Below the pieces are notes generated by a model that was given only the letters and a program-made list of their open reading frames with translations, did no database searches and was not told the DNA's origin. This document shows positions 1 through 8,698 of a stretch of 64,000 bases of DNA, piece by piece. Origin of the DNA: Alphaproteobacteria bacterium (lineage in GTDB: Bacteria; Pseudomonadota; Alphaproteobacteria; Rhodobacterales; Rhodobacteraceae); assembly GCA_030426685.1 (NCBI GenBank), contig JAUHYC010000008.1:38541-102540 (forward strand). The letters are read 5' to 3'. The position numbers were made by a program, and so were the translations under genes. Each line of letters starts with the position of its first letter. The stretch's first letter is position 1.

Positions 1-600
1 GCGCTGATCATCGGGGTCATCCTCGGGCTGATCGCGGCCTATTTCGGTGGCTGGATCGAGACGCTGATTATGCGGATCGCGGATGTTCAGCTGACCTTTC
101 CTGCCATTCTGGTGGCGATGCTGATCTTTGGGATCGCCAAGGGGATCACCCCGCCTGAATACCGCGACGAGATGGCGATCTATGTTTTGATCATCGCCAT
201 TGCTCTGTCAGACTGGGTGCAGTTTGCGCGCGTAGTCCGCGGAGCAGCCCTGGTTGAGAAGAACAAGGAATACGTGCAAGCCGCACGCCTGATCGGTCGC
301 GGTTCCTTCCCGATCATGTTCCGCCACATCCTGCCCAATGTCCTCAGCCCGGTTCTGGTCATTGCCACCATCTCGCTGGCGCTGGCCATCATTGCCGAGG
401 CAACACTCAGCTTCTTGGGCGTTGGTGCCCCACCAACCCAACCGTCGCTTGGAACGCTCATTCGCATCGGGCAGGGTTTCCTGTTTTCGGGCGAGTGGTG
501 GATCCTGTTTTTCCCGGCTTGCACACTTCTGGCCCTTGCCCTGTCGGTCAACCTGCTGGGCGACTGGCTGCGCGACGCGTTGAACCCCAAACTGCGGTGA
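1..600 (+). CDS. ABC transporter permease, DppC/OppC type (5' partial)
   Basis: Inner-membrane permease of a peptide/nickel-type ABC importer. The reading frame is open from base 1, so the N-terminal part lies outside the window. The visible part has several hydrophobic segments and the permease EAA-type loop (around EYVQAARLIGRGSFPIMFRHILPN), followed by a LSFLGVGAPPTQPSLGTLI stretch typical of DppC-like proteins. It stops 4 bp before the fused ATPase gene, so the two are almost certainly one operon whose binding protein and second permease would lie upstream. The substrate cannot be read from the sequence: dipeptides, oligopeptides or other amines are all possible. Confidence 0.93.
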   Translation, partial: ALIIGVILGLIAAYFGGWIETLIMRIADVQLTFPAILVAMLIFGIAKGITPPEYRDEMAIYVLIIAIALSDWVQFARVVRGAALVEKNKEYVQAARLIGRGSFPIMFRHILPNVLSPVLVIATISLALAIIAEATLSFLGVGAPPTQPSLGTLIRIGQGFLFSGEWWILFFPACTLLALALSVNLLGDWLRDALNPKLR

Positions 601-604
601 CTTC

Positions 605-2317
605 ATGAGCCTTCTGACCATCCAAGACCTCACCGTCGAATTCCCGACCCGCCGCCAGTTGTTCACGGCGGTGGACCACGCCAGCCTGTCGGTCGAACCC
701 GGCGAAATTCACGGACTGGTGGGGGAATCCGGGGCCGGAAAATCCACCATCGGCGCGGCTGTCATGGGCTTGCTGGAGCGTCCCGGTCGCATTGCAGGCG
801 GCCAGATCAAGCTGGGCGGCGATCAGATCAGCGGGATTGATGTCGAGGCAATGCGCGGGCTGCGCGGCAAGAAGATTTCGATGATCTTTCAGGACCCGCT
901 GACCTCGCTGAACCCGCTATTCACGGTGCGCGAGCAACTCGTCGAGACGATACAGGCCCATCTGGGTGGTTCCGAGGCCGAAGCCAACAAACGCGCCCGC
1001 GACCTCATTGACCGCGTTGGCATCCCCGATCCGGATACACGGCTGGACCAATACCCGCACCAGTTCTCGGGCGGGATGCGGCAGCGTGTCGTCATCGCGC
1101 TTGCGCTATGCACCGAGCCTGACGTGATCATCGCGGATGAGCCCACGACCGCGCTGGATGTTTCGGTTCAGGCACAAATCCTGGACCTGATCAAAGAGCT
1201 GGCGCAGGAACGTCAGGTGGGTGTCATCCTGATCACCCACGATATGGGCGTTATCGCAGATACGACCGACCGCGTGACAGTGATGTATGCGGGTAAGGTG
1301 GTTGAAAGCGGTACCACGGCTCAGGTGATGGGCCAGCCGCAGCACGAGTACACCAAGTCTCTGATCGCCGCCGTGCCGCGCCCGACGCTGAAGCTGCATC
1401 GCTTTCCTCAGATCAGCTATGGCGGGCGCGAAACGCGCTTCGCGATCGAGGATATGGCGCGTCACTGGCCCAAAGTGGACAACGATACCAGCAAACCGGT
1501 TTACGAGATCCGCAATCTAACCAAGAAATTCCTGCAGCGACGCGGGTTGCTGCCTTGGGACCGGACCTATTTCACCGCCGTCGATGATGTCAGCTTTGAC
1601 ATCCAGGCTGGCGAGGTTTTTGGGGTTGTCGGTGAATCCGGTTCGGGCAAGTCCACGGTCGCGCGGATGATTGCGGGGCTTTATCCAGTGGACGGCGGCA
1701 CCATCAGTTTCCAAGGGAAACTGGTCAGTGATCTGAGCGACCGCGCGGTTCAGGACGAATACCGCAAGAACATTCAGATGATTTTTCAGGATCCTTACTC
1801 TTCGCTCAACCCCCGGATGCGGGTGGATGAGATCGTGGCCGAGCCGATCCGCCATCACAAACTGATGAGTGGGACCGATATCAAGCGCCGCGTGGATGAG
1901 TTGCTGGATCAGGTGGGTCTGGGCCATGAGGCGGGTCAGAAATACCCACATGAGTTTTCCGGCGGTCAGCGGCAGCGGATTTCAATCGCGCGCGCCTTGG
2001 CGACCCAGCCGCGCTTTTTGATCTGCGATGAGCCGACAAGCGCGCTGGATGTCTCGATTCAGGCGCAGATTTTGAACATCCTGAAGGATTTGCAGGAACA
2101 TCTGGGCCTGACGATGCTGTTCATCAGCCACGATCTTCCTGTAGTGCGTCAGATGTGTGACCGGGTTGCGGTCATGAAGCAGGGCCAGATGGTTGAAATT
2201 CAGGAAACCAGTGATCTGTTCGCCAATCCACAGACGGATTATGCGCGGGAGTTGTTACGACTGATGCCAAAGCTCGACGATCTGTCGACCGATGGGCTGG
2301 GTGAGCGTGAGGAATAG
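605..2317 (+). CDS. Fused double ATP-binding protein of a peptide-type ABC importer (DppD-DppF)
   Basis: Energises the permease encoded just upstream. The 570-residue protein has two complete ABC ATPase halves. The first has Walker [10 protein letters not shown] near residue 40, signature FSGGMRQR and Walker [13 protein letters not shown]. The second has Walker [10 protein letters not shown] near residue 345, signature FSGGQRQR and Walker [12 protein letters not shown]. Both keep the catalytic Glu. Single-chain DppD-DppF fusions of this length are common in alphaproteobacteria. The ATG follows the permease stop by 4 bp. It is convergent with the next gene, with a stem-loop between them. Confidence 0.94.
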   Translation: MSLLTIQDLTVEFPTRRQLFTAVDHASLSVEPGEIHGLVGESGAGKSTIGAAVMGLLERPGRIAGGQIKLGGDQISGIDVEAMRGLRGKKISMIFQDPLTSLNPLFTVREQLVETIQAHLGGSEAEANKRARDLIDRVGIPDPDTRLDQYPHQFSGGMRQRVVIALALCTEPDVIIADEPTTALDVSVQAQILDLIKELAQERQVGVILITHDMGVIADTTDRVTVMYAGKVVESGTTAQVMGQPQHEYTKSLIAAVPRPTLKLHRFPQISYGGRETRFAIEDMARHWPKVDNDTSKPVYEIRNLTKKFLQRRGLLPWDRTYFTAVDDVSFDIQAGEVFGVVGESGSGKSTVARMIAGLYPVDGGTISFQGKLVSDLSDRAVQDEYRKNIQMIFQDPYSSLNPRMRVDEIVAEPIRHHKLMSGTDIKRRVDELLDQVGLGHEAGQKYPHEFSGGQRQRISIARALATQPRFLICDEPTSALDVSIQAQILNILKDLQEHLGLTMLFISHDLPVVRQMCDRVAVMKQGQMVEIQETSDLFANPQTDYARELLRLMPKLDDLSTDGLGEREE

Positions 2318-2328
2318 ATATTTTGAAC

Positions 2329-2363
2329 GCAGCGTCTGACGCGTGTGTATCGTCAGGCGCTGC
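2329..2363. terminator. Stem-loop between convergent genes
   Basis: A 13-base arm (GCAGCGTCTGACG) pairs with CGTCAGGCGCTGC across a 9-base loop with one mismatch. It lies between two converging genes. It has no clear T-run, so it could be a bidirectional or factor-assisted terminator. Confidence 0.5.
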
Positions 2364-2370
2364 GCTTAAA

Positions 2371-3141
2371 TCAAAGGCCCCATTTCTTGCGGTTCTCCTC
2401 AAAAAACCCCTCCGCCTTTTTCACCTCGATCCAATTGTTCACATAGTTGATCCATACCTGATCGCTTTGCGGCAACAACATGGCGATGGGTGAGGGCGAC
2501 CGAGGGCCGGCGTTCTTCACGCGCACGACGGGGAATTTTTCTTCAAGTGTCGAACCTTCGATATTGGAGGTGATGAATACATCCGCCCGGCCCGCCAGCA
2601 CTTCTTGAAAGCCGCGTGCCGGGGCCTCGACCACCTTGATGTCAGCATTCGGAAACCATTCGCGCACCCGCTTTTCAAAGGTTGTGCCCAATGTTGTGGC
2701 AACCTTCACGTCCGGCTGATTGATCGACTCGTACCCGTCGAACCTGTCGGCCTTGTCTTTGGTTGTGTAGGGAAAGAGTTCCACAGCGATGTAGCTGTCC
2801 GAAAAACCCGCAACCTTCATCCGCGGTGGTGAGATCGAGGCTGAACCGGTGATGTGATATTTGCCCGCAACCACGCCGTTGACCAGTGTTTTCCAGTCTG
2901 TCGGAACGTATTCAACCTCAACCCCCAGATCGGCGGCCAGTGCGTTCATGATGTCGATATCGTATCCCTTGTAGCTGTTGGTCGCCGGATCGCGTAACGA
3001 CATCGGGTTCCAGTCCCCCGTTGTGCCCACTTTCAGAACTCCGGAATCCAGCACCTCATTCAGCGCAGATTGCGCCTGAGCGGCCGTGCTGACCACAAGC
3101 CCAAGCACCGCGGCGGCGGCAACATAGAAAAAGCGTTTCAT
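2371..3141 (-). CDS. Periplasmic solute-binding protein, family 3 (amino-acid type)
   Basis: Likely captures the ligand for the ABC importer encoded on the opposite strand at 3259-4754. The 256-residue precursor has a Sec signal peptide ending around AAQAQS and the bilobal family-3 binding fold, with a VGTTGDWNPMS start of lobe 1 and a YKGYDIDIMNALAADLG motif. Overall it resembles the cyclohexadienyl-dehydratase-like branch of this family (recalled, not searched), so an enzymatic role cannot be excluded. It is transcribed divergently from the ATPase gene, with a shared 117-bp promoter region. Ligand unknown. Confidence 0.85.
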   Translation of the reverse strand: MKRFFYVAAAAVLGLVVSTAAQAQSALNEVLDSGVLKVGTTGDWNPMSLRDPATNSYKGYDIDIMNALAADLGVEVEYVPTDWKTLVNGVVAGKYHITGSASISPPRMKVAGFSDSYIAVELFPYTTKDKADRFDGYESINQPDVKVATTLGTTFEKRVREWFPNADIKVVEAPARGFQEVLAGRADVFITSNIEGSTLEEKFPVVRVKNAGPRSPSPIAMLLPQSDQVWINYVNNWIEVKKAEGFFEENRKKWGL

Positions 3142-3258
3142 GTATTTCTCCCGTTGGTGGCGTTAAGCGGTTGACGCTACATTGTTTCTTGATCTGAGCG
3201 TAAAGACAAAGTTAACCTCATGCAAATATTTGACCAGAAAACAAAGGCAGGCCCGTAA
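3142..3258. promoter_or_regulatory. Divergent promoter region of the amino-acid-type ABC importer
   Basis: This 117-bp AT-richer spacer separates the binding-protein gene (minus) from the ATPase gene (plus) and must hold both start signals. An AAAGGCAGG stretch just before 3259 is a plausible ribosome-binding site. I could not assign -35/-10 boxes with confidence. Confidence 0.4.
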
Positions 3259-3987
3259 ATGCCGGATGCTGCGATCGAGCTTGTCGGTGTGAACAAATGG
3301 TTCGATACGTTTCACGTTCTCAAAGATATCAACCTGACGGTGAACAGCGGTGAAAAGGTTGTGATTTGTGGCCCTTCCGGGTCCGGAAAGTCCACGGTGG
3401 TGCGCTGTATCAGCCGGCTTGAGAAGCATCAGAAGGGTACGATCCGCATCGATGGGGTCGAGTTGACGGATGATGCCAGGATCGGTTCCGAGGTCGGTAT
3501 GGTGTTTCAGCAATTCAACCTGTTTCCGCACCTGACGGTGCTGGAAAACCTGACCCTTGGTCCGATCAAGGCACGCGGCCTTTCGCGAAAAGAAGCCGAG
3601 GACAAAGCGCGCCACTACCTTGAACGTGTGCACATTCCCGAACAGGCCGAAAAGCGCCCCATTCAACTGTCAGGCGGTCAACAGCAGCGTGTTGCCATCG
3701 CGCGGTCGTTGTGCATGGAACCTCGGGTTCTGCTGTTTGACGAACCCACCTCGGCGCTGGACCCCGAGATGATTTCGGAGGTGCTGGAGGTGATGGCCGA
3801 ACTGGCGCATGAGGGCATGACCATGGTGGTTGTCACGCATGAGATGGGCTTTGCCCGCAAGGTGGCTGACAAGATGATCTTCATGGATGCCGGAGAGATC
3901 GTGGAAGAGGGGCGCCCAGAGCATTTCTTCACCAACCCCAAATCCGAGCGGTGCCGCAAATTCCTCAGCCAAATCCTGCAACATTGA
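3259..3987 (+). CDS. Polar-amino-acid-type ABC transporter ATP-binding protein (GlnQ/HisP type)
   Basis: ATPase of 242 residues. Walker A is GPSGSGKST (around residues 38-46), the Q-loop region reads [17 protein letters not shown], the signature is LSGGQQQR, Walker B is [15 protein letters not shown], and the H-loop is [15 protein letters not shown]. All catalytic residues are present. It is followed 8 bp later by the permease gene in the same operon. Family membership is clear; the transported molecule is not. Confidence 0.94.
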   Translation: MPDAAIELVGVNKWFDTFHVLKDINLTVNSGEKVVICGPSGSGKSTVVRCISRLEKHQKGTIRIDGVELTDDARIGSEVGMVFQQFNLFPHLTVLENLTLGPIKARGLSRKEAEDKARHYLERVHIPEQAEKRPIQLSGGQQQRVAIARSLCMEPRVLLFDEPTSALDPEMISEVLEVMAELAHEGMTMVVVTHEMGFARKVADKMIFMDAGEIVEEGRPEHFFTNPKSERCRKFLSQILQH

Positions 3988-3995
3988 GGGCGTCG

Positions 3996-4754
3996 ATGAT
4001 AAAAATCTTGTTGATAGCGTCCTTAGTCCTACTGGTTGGGTGCTCGTCTTCGCAAAACTGGGGCTGGTATGTCATCGACCCGAGGACGGCCTCTGGCTGG
4101 ACCAATGTAAAGTTCCTGATCTCTGGCATGGGTGCCACTATCCAAATCTCTCTGATTGCGGCGGTTATGTCGATTGTCATTGGGTTGCTGGTGGCGTTAC
4201 CAGGCCTGTCGGAAAAGCGGGGCTGGCGGTACCTCAACCGGGTCTATGTTGAATTCATCCGCGCCATACCCCTTTTGCCGATGCTGTTCTGGGTCTTTTA
4301 CGGTCTGCCGATTGTGTTCCAATCGATGGGCATGAGTATTCCCATCGACCCGTTTTGGGGCGCGATCATTACATTGGCGATTTCCGACAGCGCCTTTACG
4401 GCTGAAATCTACCGCGCGGGCATTCAATCAATTGCACGCGGACAGCGTGAGGCGGCGCAGACCATCGGGTTAAACTACGTGCAGACCATGCGCTATGTGA
4501 TCCTGCCACAGGCGATCCGGCGAATCCTGCCACCGTTGGCGAACCAGTTTATCTACATCGTAAAAATGAGCGCCTTTGCCAGCGTCATAGGAATGCAGGA
4601 ACTCACGCGGCGAGCGAATGAACTGGTGGTGACGGAATACCGCCCGCTGGAGATCTATACTCTGCTGGTCTTTGAGTACCTGATACTGGTTCTGATTATC
4701 AGTGCGGGTGTGCGCTGGCTGGAACGTCGCATGGGCGCGGATGAGCGCGGATAA
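3996..4754 (+). CDS. Polar-amino-acid-type ABC transporter permease with lipobox-like N-terminus
   Basis: Inner-membrane permease of 252 residues in the HisM/GlnP family, with the EAA loop around RGQREAAQTIGLNYVQTMRYVILPQAIRRILPP. The ATG at 3996 is chosen because it sits 8 bp after the ATPase stop; an upstream in-frame start would overlap the ATPase gene. The N-terminus is odd: residues 13-16 read L-V-G-C followed by Ser-Ser-Ser, a textbook lipobox after a hydrophobic run. Lipid modification of a permease would be unusual. It is probably co-transcribed with the AhpD-like gene 11 bp downstream. Confidence 0.9.
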   Translation: MIKILLIASLVLLVGCSSSQNWGWYVIDPRTASGWTNVKFLISGMGATIQISLIAAVMSIVIGLLVALPGLSEKRGWRYLNRVYVEFIRAIPLLPMLFWVFYGLPIVFQSMGMSIPIDPFWGAIITLAISDSAFTAEIYRAGIQSIARGQREAAQTIGLNYVQTMRYVILPQAIRRILPPLANQFIYIVKMSAFASVIGMQELTRRANELVVTEYRPLEIYTLLVFEYLILVLIISAGVRWLERRMGADERG

Positions 4755-4765
4755 GGAGCACACGC

Positions 4766-5101
4766 ATGGACTGGAAAGACTTCATGGCCGAGACCGAGGC
4801 CAATATCGGTACCTTCTCGAAAGAGGTCTCTGAAACCGTGCGGGGCTTTGGCATCATGGGCAAAGCCGCCAAGACCGATGGCGCTCTGAGCGAGAAAACC
4901 AAGGAGTTCATGGCACTTGGCATCGCAATAGCCACACGTTGCGACAGCTGTATTGGGTTTCATGTCAGGTCTCTGGTCCGGTTGGGTGCCACGCGTGAGG
5001 AAATGTGCGAAGCGCTGGCCATGGCGACTTACATGGGCGGTGGCCCCTCATATGCATTCAGCGCCAAGGCACTGAATGCATATGATGTGTTTTCACAGTA
5101 A
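4766..5101 (+). CDS. Carboxymuconolactone decarboxylase / AhpD-like protein
   Basis: Small (111-residue) all-helical protein of the CMD/AhpD superfamily. It carries the redox motif C-D-S-C followed by IGFH (around residues 54-61), with the downstream His typical of alkylhydroperoxidase-like members. Family members act as peroxidase partners or as decarboxylases; the CXXC-H arrangement favours thiol-peroxidase chemistry here. It trails the ABC importer operon and precedes the convergent LysR gene, so it may be co-regulated with uptake. Substrate unknown. Confidence 0.85.
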   Translation: MDWKDFMAETEANIGTFSKEVSETVRGFGIMGKAAKTDGALSEKTKEFMALGIAIATRCDSCIGFHVRSLVRLGATREEMCEALAMATYMGGGPSYAFSAKALNAYDVFSQ

Positions 5102-5237
5102 ACTCCCCGCGCCCTGATCCGACCGGAGCAGGTGCATTCACTGGGATCACGGCTTGGCAGTCCGCTTTGCTGAATAGCCATGTAGAGTTTGGCGAACCGG
5201 TTCTCGGAAATAAACCGGGCCCGAACCTTATAATGCT

Positions 5238-6122
5238 TCAGGTATCCCCCTGCTTCTTTGCCTGCACGTTTTTGACAAACTCCATGAATGCGCGGATGAC
5301 CTTAACTTCATGGCGCTGCGTCAGGTAGATCATGCTTTCGCCCATTTGCAGGTCTGCATCCCTCAGTTCGATCTGGCGCAAACGATCGTCACGACCATAC
5401 TCAGCGCGCGAGACAAAACCGATCCCAGCCCCCGAGGCGACAAGTTCGCGCACAGCCTCGCGCCCTTCGGCGACGATGGCGGGATCAAGCGTGATTTTTC
5501 TGCTGCGGGCCTCATCCTCAAGCTTTTGCCGCGTCTTTGAACCTTGTTCGCGAAAGATCAGGGGCAGATCTTTCAACTCTTTGAATGTGAGAGCGGTTGT
5601 CGTCTCGGGCAGCAATTCTCGCCCGGCAAAGGCCACGATATTGGACGCGCCGAGGTTGAGCATCGTCATATCCTTGCCAGGTGACGGGCTGCCGACAATC
5701 CCGATTTCTGCGTTGTATGACCTGAGTTCCTCCAGGATGTCATTGGTGTTGCCGGACCGCACAACAATGGTGATTTTGGGGTACATTGCTCGAAAGGGTC
5801 CCAGAAAGTCGGTCAAGTGGTGGGCAGAATCAGCGATGATCCGCAATTCGCCGTCAATTGACGCTTTGGATTCGGTTAAGTAATCCTCGATCTGATTTTC
5901 GATTTCAAAATACTGCTTGGTAAAGCGGAACAACTGCTCTCCCTCGGGGGTCAGAAAAACGCGTTTACGTTCACGCTGAAACAGCAACAGATCATGATCT
6001 TGTTCCAGCTTCCGAACCTGCTCTGAAACTGCTGGCTGGGTTAGGAACAATGCTTCTGCGGCGCGGGAAAACCCGCCGTAGAGGGCAACGTTGTGAAAGG
6101 CTTTGAGCTGGCTGTGGCGCAT
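5238..6122 (-). CDS. LysR-family transcriptional regulator of the phosphonate operon (probable)
   Basis: LTTR of 294 residues. The N-terminal winged HTH reads FHNVALYGGFSRAAEALFLT then QPAVSEQVRKLE, and a C-terminal periplasmic-binding-protein-like effector domain follows. It is divergent from phnW with 120 bp between starts, the classical geometry for an activator controlling its neighbour. By analogy with LysR-type regulators beside phnWAY clusters it probably responds to 2-aminoethylphosphonate or a pathway intermediate; that is inference from position. The spacer holds a palindrome that may be its operator. Confidence 0.88.
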   Translation of the reverse strand: MRHSQLKAFHNVALYGGFSRAAEALFLTQPAVSEQVRKLEQDHDLLLFQRERKRVFLTPEGEQLFRFTKQYFEIENQIEDYLTESKASIDGELRIIADSAHHLTDFLGPFRAMYPKITIVVRSGNTNDILEELRSYNAEIGIVGSPSPGKDMTMLNLGASNIVAFAGRELLPETTTALTFKELKDLPLIFREQGSKTRQKLEDEARSRKITLDPAIVAEGREAVRELVASGAGIGFVSRAEYGRDDRLRQIELRDADLQMGESMIYLTQRHEVKVIRAFMEFVKNVQAKKQGDT

Positions 6123-6242
6123 GTATCTATCCGGAAATCAGTCCATAGGTTTGTCTTATAATAAGATTGATATTCTCGATTTTACATATGGAGTATTGGG
6201 TTGCAAATGTTGTGTTGGAGCTGAGGTATTTGAGGGATTGAG
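6123..6242. promoter_or_regulatory. LysR-phnW divergent promoter/operator region
   Basis: The spacer contains an 11-base inverted repeat, CTTAT-A-ATAAG at 6155-6165, which also embeds a TATAAT hexamer (6157-6162). LysR proteins bind dyads of this size with AT-rich arms, so this is a reasonable operator/-10 candidate. A matching -35 was not evident. The region is markedly more AT-rich than the flanking genes. Confidence 0.45.
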
Positions 6243-7430
6243 ATGAGCCATTCAGAGCCAGTGATTGCGCGGCCGGAGCAGGGGGAGCCTTATCTTCTGA
6301 CGCCTGGTCCGTTGACGACCTCGGCTGCGGTGAAGCGGGCGATGCTGCGGGACTGGGGCAGCTGGGATGATGATTTCCGGGCGATGACGCGGGATATGCG
6401 TCACCGGTTGCTGGCGTTGCTGGGCGAGGGGGCGGAAGCCTTTGATTGTGTTCCGATGCAGGGGTCGGGCAGCTTTGCGGTTGAAGCGATGCTGGCCTCG
6501 TTCATTCCGCGGGATGGCAAGGCGCTGGTGCTGGCGAACGGGGCTTATGGCCAGCGTTCGGCGCAGACGCTGGAGTATCTGGGGCGTGATCATCTGGTGC
6601 TGGACAAGGGCGATTACCTGCCGCCGCGCGGGGTGGAAGTGGCCGAGATTCTGGCGCGGGATCCGTCGATCACCCATGTGGTTGCGATCCATTGCGAGAC
6701 CTCCTCGGGCATCCTGAACCCGGTGGAGGAGATTTCCGAGGCGGTTTATGCGGCGGGGCGCAAGCTGCTGATCGACTCGATGTCGGCCTTTGGAGCGATC
6801 GAGCTGAAGCCGTCGGAGATCCGGTATGAGGCGATGGTGTCCTCGGCCAATAAATGCATCGAAGGCGTGCCGGGCTTTGGCTTTGTCATCGCCCGCAAGG
6901 AGGAGCTGGAGGCGGCCAAGGGCAACAGCCACTCGCTGTCGCTGGATGTGCATGCGCAATGGGCGCATATGGAAAAGACCGGCCAGTGGCGGTTCACGCC
7001 GCCGACCCATGTGGTGGCGGCCTTTCTCGAGGCGCTGCGCGCGCATGAGGCCGAGGGTGGTGTTGCGGGGCGCGGCGGGCGTTATAGCCGCAATCGCGAC
7101 GTAATGGTTGCGGGCATGCGCGAGCTGGGGTTCGAGACGTTGCTGCAGAACCGCTGGCTGAGCCCGATCATCGTGACGTTCTTTTGCCCTGCGGACGAGA
7201 CGTTCGTGTTCTCGCGCTTTTACGATCTGATGAAAGACCGGGGCTTTATCATCTATCCGGGCAAGCTGACGGTTGTGGACAGTTTCCGCGTCGGCTGCAT
7301 CGGGCAGATGGATGAACATGTGATGCGGCAGGTTGTGGCCGCCGCAAAGGACAGCCTGGCCGAGATGGGGGTCGCCAGCGCGGCGCCTCCGGTCCGGGCC
7401 CTGGAAGAACGCGCCAGACTGGCGGCTTGA
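6243..7430 (+). CDS. phnW: 2-aminoethylphosphonate--pyruvate transaminase
   Basis: Converts 2-aminoethylphosphonate plus pyruvate to phosphonoacetaldehyde plus alanine, the first step of AEP breakdown. The 395-residue PLP class-V aminotransferase begins [19 protein letters not shown], the conserved N-terminus of PhnW. It has the [13 protein letters not shown] strand and the PLP-lysine context [15 protein letters not shown]. The next two genes supply the following two steps, which confirms the assignment. Codon use is strongly G/C-ending and G-rich compared with the genes on either side. Confidence 0.95.
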   Translation: MSHSEPVIARPEQGEPYLLTPGPLTTSAAVKRAMLRDWGSWDDDFRAMTRDMRHRLLALLGEGAEAFDCVPMQGSGSFAVEAMLASFIPRDGKALVLANGAYGQRSAQTLEYLGRDHLVLDKGDYLPPRGVEVAEILARDPSITHVVAIHCETSSGILNPVEEISEAVYAAGRKLLIDSMSAFGAIELKPSEIRYEAMVSSANKCIEGVPGFGFVIARKEELEAAKGNSHSLSLDVHAQWAHMEKTGQWRFTPPTHVVAAFLEALRAHEAEGGVAGRGGRYSRNRDVMVAGMRELGFETLLQNRWLSPIIVTFFCPADETFVFSRFYDLMKDRGFIIYPGKLTVVDSFRVGCIGQMDEHVMRQVVAAAKDSLAEMGVASAAPPVRALEERARLAA

Positions 7431-7450
7431 GAGATAAAGGACACCCCCCA

Positions 7451-8695
7451 ATGACCATCCATACCCCCGTGACCGCGAATGAGCGCGTCTACCCGGCCCC
7501 CAAAGTGCCTGCCATTGCCATCTGCCTGGACGGCTGCGAGCCGGACTATCTGGAGGTCGCCATCGCCAAGGGGCTGATGCCGACGCTCAAGCGCATCCGC
7601 GAGACCGGCACCGACCGCCTGGCGCATTCGGTGATCCCCAGCTTCACCAACCCCAACAACCTGTCCATCGCCACCGGTCGCCCACCGATCGTGCATGGCA
7701 TTTGCGGCAACTACCTGATCGACCCCGACAGCGGCGAAGAGGTGATGATGAATGACGTGCGTTTCCTGCGCGCGCCGACCATCTTCTCGCAGTTCTACGA
7801 GGCGGGGTATCGCGTGGCCATGGTCACGGCCAAGGACAAGCTGCGCGCGCTGCTGGGGGCGGGCCTCAAGTTCGACGAAGACCGCGCGGTGGCGTTCTCG
7901 TCCGAGCGTTCGGGCGAGACCACAAAGGCCGAGCACGGCATCGACAATGCCAGCGAATGGCTGGGCATGCCGGTGCCGGAGGTTTATTCCGCCGAGCTGT
8001 CGGAATTTGTCTTTGCCGCGGGCGTCAAGCTGCTGAAAGAGTTCAGGCCCGACATCATGTACCTGTCGACCACCGACTATATCCAGCACAAGTTCGCCCC
8101 CGAACAGCAGGGCGCGCTGGATTTCTATGCCATGTTCGACAGATACCTGGCGCAGCTCGATGAGCTGGGCGCGGCCATCGTCGTCACTGCGGACCACGGC
8201 ATGAAGCCCAAGCACAATGCCGACGGCGAGCCCAATGTGATCTATGCGCAGGATCTGATGGATGACTGGCTGGGCGAGGGTCAGGCCCGGGTGATCCTGC
8301 CGATCACCGACCCTTACGTGGTCCACCACGGTGCGCTTGGCGCTTTTGCCACCGCCTATCTGCCCGAAGGCGCGGACAAGGCCGACATCATGGCCAGGCT
8401 CGACGCCATCGACGACATCATCCTGGTGGTGGACAAGGACGAGGCGATCCGCCGCTTTGAACTGCCCGCCGACCGGATCGGTGACATCGTGATGATCTCG
8501 GGCGAGAACATGACCATCGGCACCTCGGCCGATCGCCACGATCTGGCGGCGCTGAAGGAGCCGCTGCGCAGCCATGGCGGGCTGACAGAGCAGGAGGTGC
8601 CCTTTATCGTCAACCGGGTCATTGATCTGGGCAATGCGCCCGATCTGCGCAACTTTGATGCGTTTTTCTACGCCACGACAGCGGCGGCGCAGTAA
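7451..8695 (+). CDS. phnA: Phosphonoacetate hydrolase
   Basis: Cleaves the C-P bond of phosphonoacetate to acetate and phosphate, the last step of the PhnW-PhnY-PhnA route. The 414-residue alkaline-phosphatase-superfamily enzyme has the metal-binding start CLDGCEPDYLE, the nucleophile region PSFTNPNNLSIATGR (Thr in the TNPNN motif), and metal ligands in VTADHGMKPKH and SHGGLTEQEVPF. The ATG at 7451 is preferred because AAAGGA (7436-7441) sits 9 bp upstream; a TTG at 7427 overlapping the phnW stop lacks such a site. Confidence 0.93.
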   Translation: MTIHTPVTANERVYPAPKVPAIAICLDGCEPDYLEVAIAKGLMPTLKRIRETGTDRLAHSVIPSFTNPNNLSIATGRPPIVHGICGNYLIDPDSGEEVMMNDVRFLRAPTIFSQFYEAGYRVAMVTAKDKLRALLGAGLKFDEDRAVAFSSERSGETTKAEHGIDNASEWLGMPVPEVYSAELSEFVFAAGVKLLKEFRPDIMYLSTTDYIQHKFAPEQQGALDFYAMFDRYLAQLDELGAAIVVTADHGMKPKHNADGEPNVIYAQDLMDDWLGEGQARVILPITDPYVVHHGALGAFATAYLPEGADKADIMARLDAIDDIILVVDKDEAIRRFELPADRIGDIVMISGENMTIGTSADRHDLAALKEPLRSHGGLTEQEVPFIVNRVIDLGNAPDLRNFDAFFYATTAAAQ

Positions 8696-8698
8696 GCC

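Noticed and set aside
6252..7451. 399-codon minus-strand frame opposite phnW
   Set aside because: Same shadow effect; the plus-strand frame is a clear PhnW.
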